From positions 1 through 32,947 of the forward strand of contig UQQF01000020.1 of assembly GCA_900543085.1 (NCBI GenBank): 32,947 bases of DNA. Reading direction: 5' to 3'. Positions 7,513 through 14,676 of this stretch are shown piece by piece. This DNA is from an uncultured Eubacteriales bacterium. Lineage in GTDB: Bacteria > Bacillota > Clostridia > Oscillospirales > Oscillospiraceae. The position numbers and the translations under genes are program-made. The notes under the pieces are model-generated. The model did no database searches, was not told the DNA's origin, and worked only from the letters and a program-made list of their open reading frames with translations. The first letter of the stretch is position 1; the number at the start of each line of letters is the position of its first letter.

Positions 7513-8427
7513 TCAAAGGTAACGCTCCAGATACTCGTCGAGCTTGCTTAGGTAGAGCCTGTAGAGCCGGTCGTCGTTTTGCAGTCCGTGTCCCGAGTGC
7601 GGCAGGACTATGAAGTCGTGCGCTACTCCGTGCGTCAGCAGCGCCGAGCGCAGCTTCTCCGCCGTGGAAAAGGGCACAACCTTGTCGAGCGCGCCGTAAG
7701 CGCAGAGGGTGGGCGGGCTTTCGCCGTCGACCAGCATGTAGGCGCTTATTTCACGCAGAGCCTCCAGATACGCCGCCCTGTCCGAGAGCAGCTCTGCGGC
7801 GTCCCGACCGGTCATGACCGCGGCAAAACCGGCGGCTGCCTCGTCATCCACATCAGAGCCGAGCCAGTCCTGTGCGTCGAATCCCGCCGGGCCGACGGCT
7901 TCAAACACAAACCTCAGGGGCGGCGCAGCGGATCTGGCGTCGCGATATGCGTATATCAGCGCCAGGCAGCCGCCGGCCGAACCCCCGCCTATGGCCATGC
8001 CGGAGAGCTTATAGCCAAGTTTGGCCGCCTCACCGGCTATTACGGGTATGCTCGCGGCGATCTCGCGGGACATGGACGTCACGCTCGCCTCGGGGTGAGC
8101 GGACGTGTGCAGTGTGTAGTTGACGCCGGCGGCCACATAGCCTTTAGCGGCAAAGGACTTCAGCATCGGGGCGTCTTCACGCTTGTCTCCGCCGGTGAAG
8201 CCTCCGCCGTGGATATATACCACAAGGCCATAGCTGTCTCGCTCCGCGGCGGGCAGATAGAGATCGAAGGTCTGGGCTTCGCCTGACCCGTAGCGCATAT
8301 CCCGGCGTATGCTTTTTATGGCGCGTTCGTCCACAGACTGGCCGCTGCCGGCGTGTCCGAGCTTCAGCCGCGACGCTGCTCCGGCCAAAAACGCCGCTCC
8401 AAAGGCGGCGGCGTATGCGGCCTTCAC
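7513..8427 (-). CDS. Alpha/beta hydrolase, HSL/carboxylesterase-like
   Basis: A 304-residue esterase-type hydrolase. After an N-terminal hydrophobic stretch (residues 1-20, signal or anchor) comes the catalytic core: oxyanion motif HGGG at 73-76, nucleophile Ser150 in GGGSAGG, acid Asp248 in YGALDKVVP and His280 in HSGHG. This is the layout of hormone-sensitive-lipase-like and BD-FAE esterases. The start is taken as GTG at 8427 because GGAGG lies nine bases upstream. Longer versions starting upstream would cover another small gene and read an implausible Arg/Cys-rich sequence. The GTG overlaps the stop of the 41-codon gene upstream (GTGA), implying translational coupling. It is divergent from a TetR gene that probably controls it. 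Substrate unknown. Confidence 0.83.
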   Translation of the reverse strand: MKAAYAAAFGAAFLAGAASRLKLGHAGSGQSVDERAIKSIRRDMRYGSGEAQTFDLYLPAAERDSYGLVVYIHGGGFTGGDKREDAPMLKSFAAKGYVAAGVNYTLHTSAHPEASVTSMSREIAASIPVIAGEAAKLGYKLSGMAIGGGSAGGCLALIYAYRDARSAAPPLRFVFEAVGPAGFDAQDWLGSDVDDEAAAGFAAVMTGRDAAELLSDRAAYLEALREISAYMLVDGESPPTLCAYGALDKVVPFSTAEKLRSALLTHGVAHDFIVLPHSGHGLQNDDRLYRLYLSKLDEYLERYL

Positions 8428-8549
8428 AGTACATTGCCTCCAAACGCGCTCCCGCCGAGCAGGGCGTTCAGCGACAGACGCACGGCCATCCGCCCGGCGG
8501 CAAAGCCCAGCAGTGCAAGCGGCACAAGGGTGAGTATAGCTTTTCTCAT
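8424..8549 (-). CDS. Small hydrophobic protein, 41 residues
   Basis: A short gene reading MRKAILTLVPLALLGFAAGR at its start: a positively charged N-terminus, a hydrophobic segment of about 13 residues, then an amphipathic tail rich in Leu, Gly and Ala. AGGAGA lies five bases before the ATG. Its stop TGA overlaps the hydrolase GTG start, and the hydrolase Shine-Dalgarno lies inside its last codons. I know no family for it. It could be a small membrane partner of the hydrolase or a leader whose translation opens the hydrolase start. Confidence 0.62.
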   Translation of the reverse strand: MRKAILTLVPLALLGFAAGRMAVRLSLNALLGGSAFGGNVL

Positions 8550-8577
8550 ATCGTTCTCCTGAATTTATATTCTTCCC

Positions 8578-8606
8578 TTGACAAAACGTTGCAACAATTG
8601 TACCAT
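8578..8606 (+). promoter_or_regulatory. Promoter of the second tetR-type gene
   Basis: TTGACA (8578-8583), 17 bases, TACCAT (8601-8606). The -10 lies within the first of three TGTACCAT repeats. Confidence 0.62.
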
Positions 8607-8691
8607 CAGGGTGTGACAAGTGTACCATCGCGCGGAGAGCTGTGTCAAGCGTCCGGGCAAAAATGGCGCAAAAGGGGAAAAGTGTACCATG
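8594..8691. promoter_or_regulatory. Three direct repeats of TGTACCAT, candidate operators
   Basis: ACAATTGTACCATC (8594-8607), ACAAGTGTACCATC (8616-8629) and AAAAGTGTACCATG (8678-8691) share a core. The first two are exactly 22 bp apart, two helical turns. Repeat 1 overlaps the rightward -10, repeat 2 the leftward -10, and repeat 3 the tetR start codon. Probable binding sites of the adjacent TetR protein. Confidence 0.6.
8619..8648 (-). promoter_or_regulatory. Promoter of the small protein and hydrolase operon
   Basis: On the minus strand TTGACA (8648-8643), 18 bases, TACACT (8624-8619). It faces away from the tetR promoter and overlaps repeat 2. Confidence 0.58.
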
Positions 8692-9192
8692 GACAATACG
8701 GCCAGAAACAGCTATGTAAAGCGCCGGCTCACGTCGGCGCTGCTGGATATGCTGCGCGAGGGGGACTGGCGCGGCATCACGGTGAGCGCGCTGTGCGAGC
8801 GCGCGGAGGTCAGCCGGAACTCCTTCTACCGCAACTACAGCGGGAAGGAGGACATCCTGCGCGGGTATATTCTGGAGCTGAACGCAGAGTGGGAACGCGC
8901 AGCGGGCGACACGTCGCAGCTTTCGGACGAGGAAAAGCTGGCCGGACTGTTCGGGTATTTTAACTACTACCGAGATTTCTACTCGCTGCTGTACAGCCGC
9001 GGGCTGCTGGGTGTGGTCAAGGGCATCTTATACGAGGTTATGGGACCCAAGCCGGGGCACGACAATAAGCTGGCTTACACTCTTGCCTTCCTCAGCTCCG
9101 GGATATACGGCTGGATAGAGGAGTGGTTCGCCAGGGGAATGACCGAATCCGCCGAAGAAATGGCGGCGCTGCTGAAAAACCATATAGAATGA
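8689..9192 (+). CDS. TetR/AcrR family regulator
   Basis: A 167-residue regulator with the helix-turn-helix at about residues 31-50 (TVSALCERAEVSRNSFYRNY) and a short helical C-terminal domain of the DhaS-like type. The ATG at 8689 is preferred: an AGGGGAA site lies about ten bases upstream, and the DNA-binding domain then begins at the usual distance from the N-terminus. It is transcribed away from the small protein and hydrolase genes across a 139-bp region holding both promoters and three repeated elements, the usual layout for a local repressor. The effector is unknown, perhaps a substrate of the esterase. Confidence 0.85.
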   Translation: MDNTARNSYVKRRLTSALLDMLREGDWRGITVSALCERAEVSRNSFYRNYSGKEDILRGYILELNAEWERAAGDTSQLSDEEKLAGLFGYFNYYRDFYSLLYSRGLLGVVKGILYEVMGPKPGHDNKLAYTLAFLSSGIYGWIEEWFARGMTESAEEMAALLKNHIE

Positions 9193-9194
9193 AT

Positions 9195-9227
9195 AAATCC
9201 CGCCCGGATTTCCCGGGCGGGATTTGT
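9195..9227. terminator. Bidirectional terminator between tetR and rubrerythrin genes
   Basis: A 13-bp perfect stem (9195-9207 with 9213-9225) around ATTTC. T-rich bases flank it on each strand, and the two genes converge here. Confidence 0.85.
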
Positions 9228-9237
9228 GACTGTGCAA

Positions 9238-9777
9238 TCAATAGTTCTCGGCGCGGAGCTCGAAGTAGGCCTGCGGATGGGCGCACACGGGGCATACAGC
9301 CGGGGCGGTGGCGCCGACGTGGACGTGGCCGCAGTTGCGGCAGACCCATACCTGCTCGCCTATGCGGGAGAAGCACCTGGCCTCCTCGATGTTCTTGAGC
9401 AGGGCGAGGTAGCGCTCCTCGTGCAGCTTCTCGATGGCGGCGACGCCCTCGAACTGCTTGGCCAGAGCCTCGAAGCCCTCCTCACGGGCGGTCTTGGCGA
9501 AGCCGGCGTACATGTCGGTCCACTCGTAGTTCTCGCCCTCGGCGGCGAGCTTGAGGTTCTCGGTGGTGGGGCCGACCTTGCCGCCGTGCAGGTGCTTGTA
9601 CCAGAGCTTGGCGTGCTCCTTCTCGTTGGCTGAAGTCTCGGCGAAGATGGCGGCGATCTGCTCGTAGCCGTCCTTCTTGGCCTGGCTGGAATAGTATTCG
9701 TACTTTACGCGCGCCTGGCTCTCGCCCGCGAATGCGGTCTCGAGGTTTGTCCAGGTTTTGCTGCCTTTGAGTTCCAT
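9238..9777 (-). CDS. Rubrerythrin
   Basis: A 179-residue non-haem iron protein that reduces peroxide in anaerobes. The N-terminal ferritin-like domain (about residues 1-140) carries the diiron ligands: a Glu in [11 protein letters not shown], ExxH in NEKEHAK, and ExxH in EKLHEERY. The C-terminal rubredoxin-like domain has CRNCGH and CPVCAHP, the four Cys that hold a single iron. AGGAGGT precedes the ATG. A candidate minus-strand promoter is TTGCTT (9837-9832), 16 bases, TATGAT (9815-9810). No clear PerR or Fur box was seen. It stands alone, with no rubredoxin gene nearby. Confidence 0.95.
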   Translation of the reverse strand: MELKGSKTWTNLETAFAGESQARVKYEYYSSQAKKDGYEQIAAIFAETSANEKEHAKLWYKHLHGGKVGPTTENLKLAAEGENYEWTDMYAGFAKTAREEGFEALAKQFEGVAAIEKLHEERYLALLKNIEEARCFSRIGEQVWVCRNCGHVHVGATAPAVCPVCAHPQAYFELRAENY

Positions 9778-9905
9778 ATGTGTGTACCTCCTATTAAGTT
9801 GGTATCTACATCATATATCATTTTTTCAAAAAAGCAAGTGAAAACTGTGAATTTTTCACGCCTAACTGCACATACTGGCCGGGAGAACAATTACGGAGGG
9901 ATAGC

Positions 9906-10073
9906 ATGAAAAAGAAGCTTGCGATCGCGCTGGCGGCTGCGGCGCTCATAGCCTCTCTTGCCGGCTGCGGCGAAGCCGGAGACGGAGCGGTCACGGATGC
10001 TCCCGTGCCGACCGCCGCCCACACGGTTACGCACACGCCTACGCACAGCAGCGCGATGCCCGCGGTCACCTGA
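9906..10073 (+). CDS. Small lipoprotein, 55 residues
   Basis: A short gene with GGAGGG five bases before the ATG. The protein has a clear lipoprotein signal: KKK, a hydrophobic core, and the lipobox LAGC with Cys21 as the lipidated residue. The mature part is only 35 residues, acidic then Thr/Pro/His-rich, with three histidines spaced four apart in HTVTHTPTH. It ends just before a strong terminator. I do not recognise a family. It lies divergent from the rubrerythrin gene. Surface display with weak metal binding is a guess. Confidence 0.65.
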   Translation: MKKKLAIALAAAALIASLAGCGEAGDGAVTDAPVPTAAHTVTHTPTHSSAMPAVT

Positions 10074-10085
10074 CTGCTCAGGCGC

Positions 10086-10124
10086 AAAAATACCCCGCCG
10101 CTGGATAAGCGGCGGGGTATTTTT
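10086..10124. terminator. Bidirectional terminator
   Basis: A 17-bp perfect stem including A/T tracts (10086-10102 with 10108-10124), loop GGATA. It serves the small lipoprotein gene on the plus strand and the NTPase gene on the minus strand. Confidence 0.92.
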
Positions 10125-10130
10125 GCTTTT

Positions 10131-11201
10131 TTAAAGCCCGATGCGCCGTATTTCAGTCTTCGCGGCGCGGGTCAGGGAGTCAAAGTCCACGAAGGGGTGG
10201 TAGACGGCCTCCAGCCGGTCGTGCTCGGCCTTTGCTCCGGCGAGGCACTGGCCGGCGCGGTTGAGCAGCCGCTCCTCCAGGCGCTCGTCTTCGCGCAGCT
10301 GAGCGCGCACGGAGTTGAGCCATTCGGTTCCGGCCATGCGGTCGAGGTGCAGGCAGCGGTGCTGAGCCGGATACCTGGCCAGCGGGTCGATGACCGCCCA
10401 GCCCACGCCCAGCTCGGGGCAGAGCACGGCCTCCAGCCGCTCAGGGTTCAGCCAGTGCGGGCAGAGCACGGTCCGGATGTGCCGTTCTTCGGCCTGGCGG
10501 GCTATCTCGGCCGTGAACTCAAAGCCCAGGCCGAGCCTGTTGTCCAGGAGGAAGAGCTTGGGGCAGAGCTGCTCGAGCGTGTCGCCCAGCAGTACGCGCC
10601 CGCGGCAGGTCAGCCCGCCCAGGAAGCGCCGGGTCACCCCGCCGCCGGCCGCCGGGCGGCTGCGCGGCAGCTCGCGCACCGCCACGCCGGAGGCGCGCGC
10701 CCGCACGGATGCCCTGGCCTCCTCGCTGGCATAGGCGAGCGTGAGCGACGGCGAGACCTTCGCGGCGGCGGCGAGCAGCTCGTAGGCGCGGCGGTAGAAC
10801 GCCCTGTAGCCGTCCGTCAGGGAGCGCAGCTCCTCCCCGCGCGCATAGGCGCCGCCTGTGGCGCAGTGCTCGCCGATGTTCAGATAGTCGCCGTCCGCGC
10901 CGAAGACCTCCGGGTCGAGGATGTGCGGAGCCGTTCCGTCGGCGTAGCCGATATGCAGGTCGGGGATGTATATGCCGTCGAGCGAATCCGGGTCGCCGGA
11001 GCAGACGATGTACTCAACGGCGTGCCCCGCCTCCTCGGCCGCGCGGCCGATCGTGCGCATAAAGCTGCTCTTGCCCGTGCCGGGACCGGCCTTTATCACG
11101 CGCAGGAAGTCCCCGGCGGATGAGCAGAAGCCGTCGTAAAGCGAGTGAAAGCCGTGCTCGGAATTCGAGCCGAGAAACCAGACGATGTGCTTATTTTCCA
11201 T
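10131..11201 (-). CDS. P-loop NTPase with degenerate internal duplication (PRK06851-like)
   Basis: A 356-residue cytoplasmic protein. Walker A GPGTGKSS is at residues 39-46, followed by DPDSLDGIYIPDLHIGYADG (70-89). The second half repeats the pattern: KLFLLDNRLGLGF (215-227) stands where the P-loop should be, then AEERHIRTVLCPHWLNPERL and CPELGVGWAVID (261-272). The protein is therefore two copies of one fold, the second lacking the GKS/T residues. It resembles the uncharacterised Bacillota NTPase family known as PRK06851. The ATG at 11201 follows AGAGGT; a much longer frame upstream has no such site and runs through the HAD gene. Function unknown. Confidence 0.75.
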   Translation of the reverse strand: MENKHIVWFLGSNSEHGFHSLYDGFCSSAGDFLRVIKAGPGTGKSSFMRTIGRAAEEAGHAVEYIVCSGDPDSLDGIYIPDLHIGYADGTAPHILDPEVFGADGDYLNIGEHCATGGAYARGEELRSLTDGYRAFYRRAYELLAAAAKVSPSLTLAYASEEARASVRARASGVAVRELPRSRPAAGGGVTRRFLGGLTCRGRVLLGDTLEQLCPKLFLLDNRLGLGFEFTAEIARQAEERHIRTVLCPHWLNPERLEAVLCPELGVGWAVIDPLARYPAQHRCLHLDRMAGTEWLNSVRAQLREDERLEERLLNRAGQCLAGAKAEHDRLEAVYHPFVDFDSLTRAAKTEIRRIGL

Positions 11202-11258
11202 AGCTTTGACCTCTTTTTGATATAGATTACGTATCAGAGTATGCGCACCGGCGGCAGA

Positions 11259-11287
11259 TTGACAACGCCGCACGCAGCGTATATAAT
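11259..11287 (+). promoter_or_regulatory. Consensus promoter of the HAD gene
   Basis: TTGACA (11259-11264), exactly 17 bases, TATAAT (11282-11287): a perfect housekeeping promoter. The expected start near 11294 coincides with the GAGGTGA ribosome binding site, leaving a leader of only about 13 bases. Confidence 0.85.
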
Positions 11288-11306
11288 CTCCCCGAGGTGA
11301 GAAAGC

Positions 11307-11945
11307 TTGTACAAAACCATTTTGTTTGACTTTGACGGCACCGTGTTCGACACCGGTGAGGGCATAATGAAGTCCGTGCAGTACGCCGCCGAGGCGTTTG
11401 GATACAGCGAGCCGGACTGGAGGGCTCTGCGCAGCTTTGTAGGTCCGCCGCTGGTGGAGAGCTTTGCGCGCCGCTACGGCGTGGACGCCGAGACAGCGAA
11501 GGCCATGACCGCGAAGTACCGCGAGCGCTACAGCGCAAAAGGCGTGGACGAGTGCGGCGTCTATCCCGGCGTGGTCGAGCTTGTGCGCGCGCTGAAGGCC
11601 GAGGGCGCGGTGGTCGCCGTGGCCACGGGCAAGCCCACGCCGTTCACGGTGGACATACTCGCCCGCCACGGCCTGGATACTCTGTTCGACGACGTGCTGG
11701 GCAGCGAGTTCGACGGCACGCGCAACCACAAGTGGGAGACTATCGAGCTGCTTTTGCAGCGCCACGGCCGCGACGGCGCCGTCATGATAGGCGACCGCGA
11801 CAACGACGTGCTGGCGGCTCAGCGCTGCAACATCCCCTGCGTCGGCGTCTCCTGGGGCTACGCCGAGCCGGGAGAGCTGGAGAGCGCCGGGGCGGTCACC
11901 GTCGTGCACGACACAAAAGAACTGTACAATTTCCTGAATAGCTAA
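11307..11945 (+). CDS. HAD-family phosphatase, phosphoglycolate phosphatase-like
   Basis: A 212-residue haloacid-dehalogenase hydrolase. Motif I is DFDGT with nucleophile Asp8 and Asp10; motif II is ATGK in VVAVATGKPTP; motif IV is IGDRDND. The small helical cap between residues 15 and 85 fits subclass I (phosphoglycolate phosphatase, PpaX or PhnX relatives). The start is TTG at 11307 with GAGGTGA six bases upstream. It lies 43 bases before the dinB-like gene, whose -35 begins just after the HAD stop codon. Substrate cannot be assigned; clean-up of small phosphoesters is the usual role. Confidence 0.86.
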   Translation: MYKTILFDFDGTVFDTGEGIMKSVQYAAEAFGYSEPDWRALRSFVGPPLVESFARRYGVDAETAKAMTAKYRERYSAKGVDECGVYPGVVELVRALKAEGAVVAVATGKPTPFTVDILARHGLDTLFDDVLGSEFDGTRNHKWETIELLLQRHGRDGAVMIGDRDNDVLAAQRCNIPCVGVSWGYAEPGELESAGAVTVVHDTKELYNFLNS

Positions 11946-11952
11946 TTATTAC

Positions 11953-11999
11953 TTGACTCTGTCCACGTGAGCTATTATAATATCTTGCATGGACAGAGT
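11953..11999 (+). promoter_or_regulatory. Promoter and 10-bp inverted repeat spanning the dinB start
   Basis: TTGACT (11953-11958), 17 bases, TATAAT (11976-11981) predicts a start at 11988 or 11989, the first base of the ATG. ACTCTGTCCA (11956-11965) and TGGACAGAGT (11990-11999) form a perfect inverted repeat around the -10. The left arm overlaps the -35 and the right arm the start codon. Confidence 0.7.
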
Positions 12000-13251
12000 T
12001 ATTTTGCACTCGGATATCAACGCATGTTATGCCAGCGTAGAGCAGCTCTACGACCCAAGCCTGGTCGGTAAGGCCGTGGCCGTGGGCGGCAGCGCCGAGC
12101 GGAGGCACGGTATAATTCTTGCCAAGTCGGAGGAGGCGAAGCGCGCCGGGGTGAAAACCGGCATGACGATCTGGCAGGCGAAGCAGTGCTGTCCCGCTCT
12201 GGTCGTTGTGGAGCCGCACTTTGAGCGGTACGTTTACTTTTCTCGAAAAGTGCAGGAGATATACGCGGATTACACCGACAGGCGCGAACCTTTTGGGATC
12301 GACGAGAGCTGGCTGGACATAACCGGCTGCGTCCGCGCCGGGGACGGCGTCCGCTGTGCAAACGAGATACGCGAGCGCGTGAAGCGCGAGCTGGGGCTCA
12401 CCGTCAGCGTGGGCGTGTCGTGGAACAAGGCCTTCGCCAAGCTCGGCTCCGACTACAAAAAGCCGGACGCCGTGACTGAGATCTCGCGCGGGAACTACCG
12501 CGACATCGTGTGGCCTCTGCCCGTGTCCGACCTGCTGTTCGCCGGCAGGCAGACCACAAAAAAGCTCGAGCGCATGGGCGTGCACACGATAGGCGAGCTG
12601 GCGGCCATGCCGCGCGCGCTGCTGCGCGCCAGCTTCGGCAAGGCCGGGGAGACGCTGCACGACTACGCAAACGGCATGGACGGCTCGAAGGTGCTGCGCC
12701 CGGACGAGTACCCGTCCGCCAAGAGCATAGGCAACGGCACGACGACGCCGAGTGACATGCGCTCGCGCGCCGACGCCGTGCCCGTCGTGGTCAGCCTGTG
12801 TGAGAGCGTGGGCGCGCGTCTGCGCCGCGCCGGAGCCAGGGGCAAGGTGATAACCCTGGAGCTGCGCGACGCGGAGAGCCTGGGCTGGATAAGCCGACGC
12901 GCGATGCTGGAGCATCCCACCGACTGCGTGCGCGAGCTTATAGCCGTCAGCCTGTCGCTGCTGGACGCCAACCACCGCTGGCCGGAGCCGCTGCGCAGCC
13001 TCTCGGTGCGCGCCGAACAGCTCACATACTCGTCCGACGAGCAGCTGGATATGTTCACCGACTACAAAAGCCTCGACGCACAGCGGCGTCTGGACGCCGC
13101 CATGGACTCGCTGCGAGAGCGCTACGGCGCTTCCGCCGTGCTGCGCGGCAGCGTGTTTGCCGACCCCGACATGTCCCTGCCCCTGGCGCAGGAGGAGTAC
13201 ACGTTCGTGCGGCGGCTGCGAGAGGGCGGCGAGGGGCAAATCAGCTGTTGA
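11989..13251 (+). CDS. dinB: Y-family DNA polymerase (Pol IV, DinB-like)
   Basis: A 420-residue translesion polymerase. Catalytic carboxylates are Asp9 in HSDINACYASVE and Asp105-Glu106 in GIDESWLDIT; Tyr14 occupies the steric-gate position. The SVGVSWNKAFAKLGSDYKKP block and a little-finger domain follow. QLDMF near residue 350 is a plausible beta-clamp binding motif. Length is above the E. coli 351 residues because of a C-terminal extension. MDRVILHSDIN matches the usual Pol IV start, yet no Shine-Dalgarno precedes it and the promoter puts the RNA start at the ATG, so the mRNA appears leaderless. No LexA-type box was seen; the inverted repeat may be the control site. Confidence 0.9.
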   Translation: MDRVILHSDINACYASVEQLYDPSLVGKAVAVGGSAERRHGIILAKSEEAKRAGVKTGMTIWQAKQCCPALVVVEPHFERYVYFSRKVQEIYADYTDRREPFGIDESWLDITGCVRAGDGVRCANEIRERVKRELGLTVSVGVSWNKAFAKLGSDYKKPDAVTEISRGNYRDIVWPLPVSDLLFAGRQTTKKLERMGVHTIGELAAMPRALLRASFGKAGETLHDYANGMDGSKVLRPDEYPSAKSIGNGTTTPSDMRSRADAVPVVVSLCESVGARLRRAGARGKVITLELRDAESLGWISRRAMLEHPTDCVRELIAVSLSLLDANHRWPEPLRSLSVRAEQLTYSSDEQLDMFTDYKSLDAQRRLDAAMDSLRERYGASAVLRGSVFADPDMSLPLAQEEYTFVRRLREGGEGQISC

Positions 13252-13276
13252 CAAAAACGCGGATGTGTGATATAAG
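13248..13276 (+). promoter_or_regulatory. Promoter of the SPFH gene
   Basis: TTGACA (13248-13253), 17 bases, TATAAG (13271-13276). The -35 overlaps the dinB stop codon and the -10 overlaps the left arm of the next hairpin. Confidence 0.68.
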
Positions 13277-13309
13277 TGTGATATCAAAACGATATCACAC
13301 TTATTTTTT
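13272..13309 (+). terminator. dinB terminator overlapping the SPFH promoter
   Basis: A 14-bp perfect stem (13272-13285 with 13291-13304), loop AAAAC, followed by TTTTT. RNA started at the nested promoter (near 13283) would lack the left arm, so only dinB read-through RNA forms the full hairpin. Confidence 0.8.
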
Positions 13310-13321
13310 AGGAGGCATAAC

Positions 13322-14338
13322 ATGAACACTGAGCTGATAACCGAGAAAGTGATAAAGCCCGCCAAGGGCATACCCGTGCTGCTGCTCGATCTGCTGATGC
13401 TGATAGTCAGCATCGTGCTTGCGTGCTTCAGCATACCGCTCTTTGACATCGCGGGGGCGCTGGTGGGCGCGCTGGCGCTGATAGTGGCCGTGGTGATGTT
13501 CGTCGCGTTCTTCATACTGCTTGCCGGCCTTAAAACGGTGCGCCCGAACGAGGCTCTGGTGCTGACGCTGTTCGGCAGCTATCACGGCACGGTGAAGGAG
13601 CCGGGGTATTACTTCGTGAATCCCTTCTGCTCCGCGGTCAGCCCGGCGTATGACAAGGCGGCCGCCGAGAAGGCCAAGAAGGAGAAGGAAAACGGCGGCA
13701 ACCCCAGCTCCACCACGCAGATCGTCACCACCAGGGCGCGTGTGTCGCTCAAGACTATGACGCTCGACAACGGGCGCCAGAAGGTCAACGACGTGCTCGG
13801 CAACCCCATCATCATCGGCGCCGTGGTCATCTGGCACGTGCAGAACCCCACGGCGGCGGTGTTCAACGTGGAGGACTACCCCAGCTTCCTGAGCACTCAG
13901 ACGGACTCCACCATCCGCAACATCGCGCGGCTCTATCCCTACGACCTGTTTGACGAGGACGAGCAGGAGGCGGCGGGCGAGAAGACGCTTCGCGGCTCCA
14001 GCCAGGAGATAGCCGACAGTATGCGCGCCGAGCTGCAAAAGCGCGTGGCCGACGCGGGCATAGTGGTTGAGGAGGTGCGCATCACGCACCTGGCCTACGC
14101 CGAGGAGATCGCCGCAGCGATGCTCCAACGCCAGCAGGCCGCCGCGGTCATCGCCGCCCGGCAGAAGATCGTCGACGGCGCCGTGGGCATGGTCAAGATG
14201 GCCATCGACAAGCTGGACGAGGACTCCGTGGTCGTGCTCGACGACGAGCGCAAGGCCGCAATGGTCAGCAATCTGCTGGTCGTCCTCTGCGGCAACCACG
14301 ACACTCAGCCCGTGGTCAACACAGGGACGATATACTGA
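13322..14338 (+). CDS. SPFH/Band 7 domain membrane protein
   Basis: A 338-residue protein with two N-terminal membrane segments (about 18-40 and 43-70) followed by an SPFH (stomatin/flotillin) domain that starts at [31 protein letters not shown], here given in parts: [10 protein letters not shown], then [10 protein letters not shown] helical tail rich in Ala and charged residues (about 245-300, [20 protein letters not shown]) is the usual oligomerisation region. Such proteins form ring-like assemblies at membranes. GGAGG precedes the ATG. It overlaps by one base the gene for a ribbon-helix-helix protein, so the two are co-translated. Confidence 0.85.
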   Translation: MNTELITEKVIKPAKGIPVLLLDLLMLIVSIVLACFSIPLFDIAGALVGALALIVAVVMFVAFFILLAGLKTVRPNEALVLTLFGSYHGTVKEPGYYFVNPFCSAVSPAYDKAAAEKAKKEKENGGNPSSTTQIVTTRARVSLKTMTLDNGRQKVNDVLGNPIIIGAVVIWHVQNPTAAVFNVEDYPSFLSTQTDSTIRNIARLYPYDLFDEDEQEAAGEKTLRGSSQEIADSMRAELQKRVADAGIVVEEVRITHLAYAEEIAAAMLQRQQAAAVIAARQKIVDGAVGMVKMAIDKLDEDSVVVLDDERKAAMVSNLLVVLCGNHDTQPVVNTGTIY

Positions 14339-14601
14339 TGTCCGCGCCGCTGCCCCCCGATGAACGGGAAGCCAGACTGCAGGAGCGTCTGGAGCGCATC
14401 GAGGCGCTGGAAAAGGAGATAAAAGCCCGGGAAAAGGCGCTTAAAAAGGCGGAAACGGCGAAGAAGCAAATACTTCTTCGCCTCTCGCCGTCGCTGTGGG
14501 ACGAGATCGCCGCCTGGGCGGAACAGGACTTCCGAAGCATAAACGGCCAGATAGAATATCTGTTGACGGAGGCCGTAAAGAAGCGGAAGAAGGAGCGCTG
14601 A
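14338..14601 (+). CDS. Small Arc-like ribbon-helix-helix protein
   Basis: An 87-residue, highly charged protein. Residues 8-43 form a likely coiled coil (repeated RLERIEALEKEIKAREK heptads). Residues 45-80 read as a ribbon-helix-helix: strand ILLRLS, helix PSLWDEIAAWAEQ, helix SINGQIEYLLTEAVKK, like Arc repressor. The ATG overlaps the SPFH stop (TGATG), so translation is coupled. Pairing of an SPFH protein with an Arc-like partner is, from memory, seen in other Bacillota, but its role is not established. DNA binding and autoregulation are possible; so is a purely structural role in the SPFH assembly. Confidence 0.78.
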   Translation: MSAPLPPDEREARLQERLERIEALEKEIKAREKALKKAETAKKQILLRLSPSLWDEIAAWAEQDFRSINGQIEYLLTEAVKKRKKER

Positions 14602-14609
14602 GAGCCGGT

Positions 14610-14638
14610 TTGACTATTCCGGCGCAGCGCGTTATACT
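14610..14638 (+). promoter_or_regulatory. Promoter of the GNAT gene
   Basis: TTGACT (14610-14615), 17 bases, TATACT (14633-14638), eight bases after the ribbon-helix-helix stop. Confidence 0.7.
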
Positions 14639-14676
14639 TGATCTGCGGTGGGAAACCGCGGAAATGAGGTCATATT

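Noticed and set aside
11202..11909. N-terminal extension of the NTPase through the HAD gene
   Set aside because: The frame stays open, but the residues before 11201 match nothing and lie antisense to the HAD gene and its promoter; AGAGGT and family alignment support the start at 11201.
11953..11999. LexA box at dinB
   Set aside because: No CGAAC-N4-GTTCG type site is present; the inverted repeat found has a different sequence and a 24-base spacing.
11896..13515. A 539-codon minus-strand frame opposite dinB
   Set aside because: It runs across dinB, its terminator and part of the SPFH gene on the wrong strand; no motif or ribosome binding site supports it.
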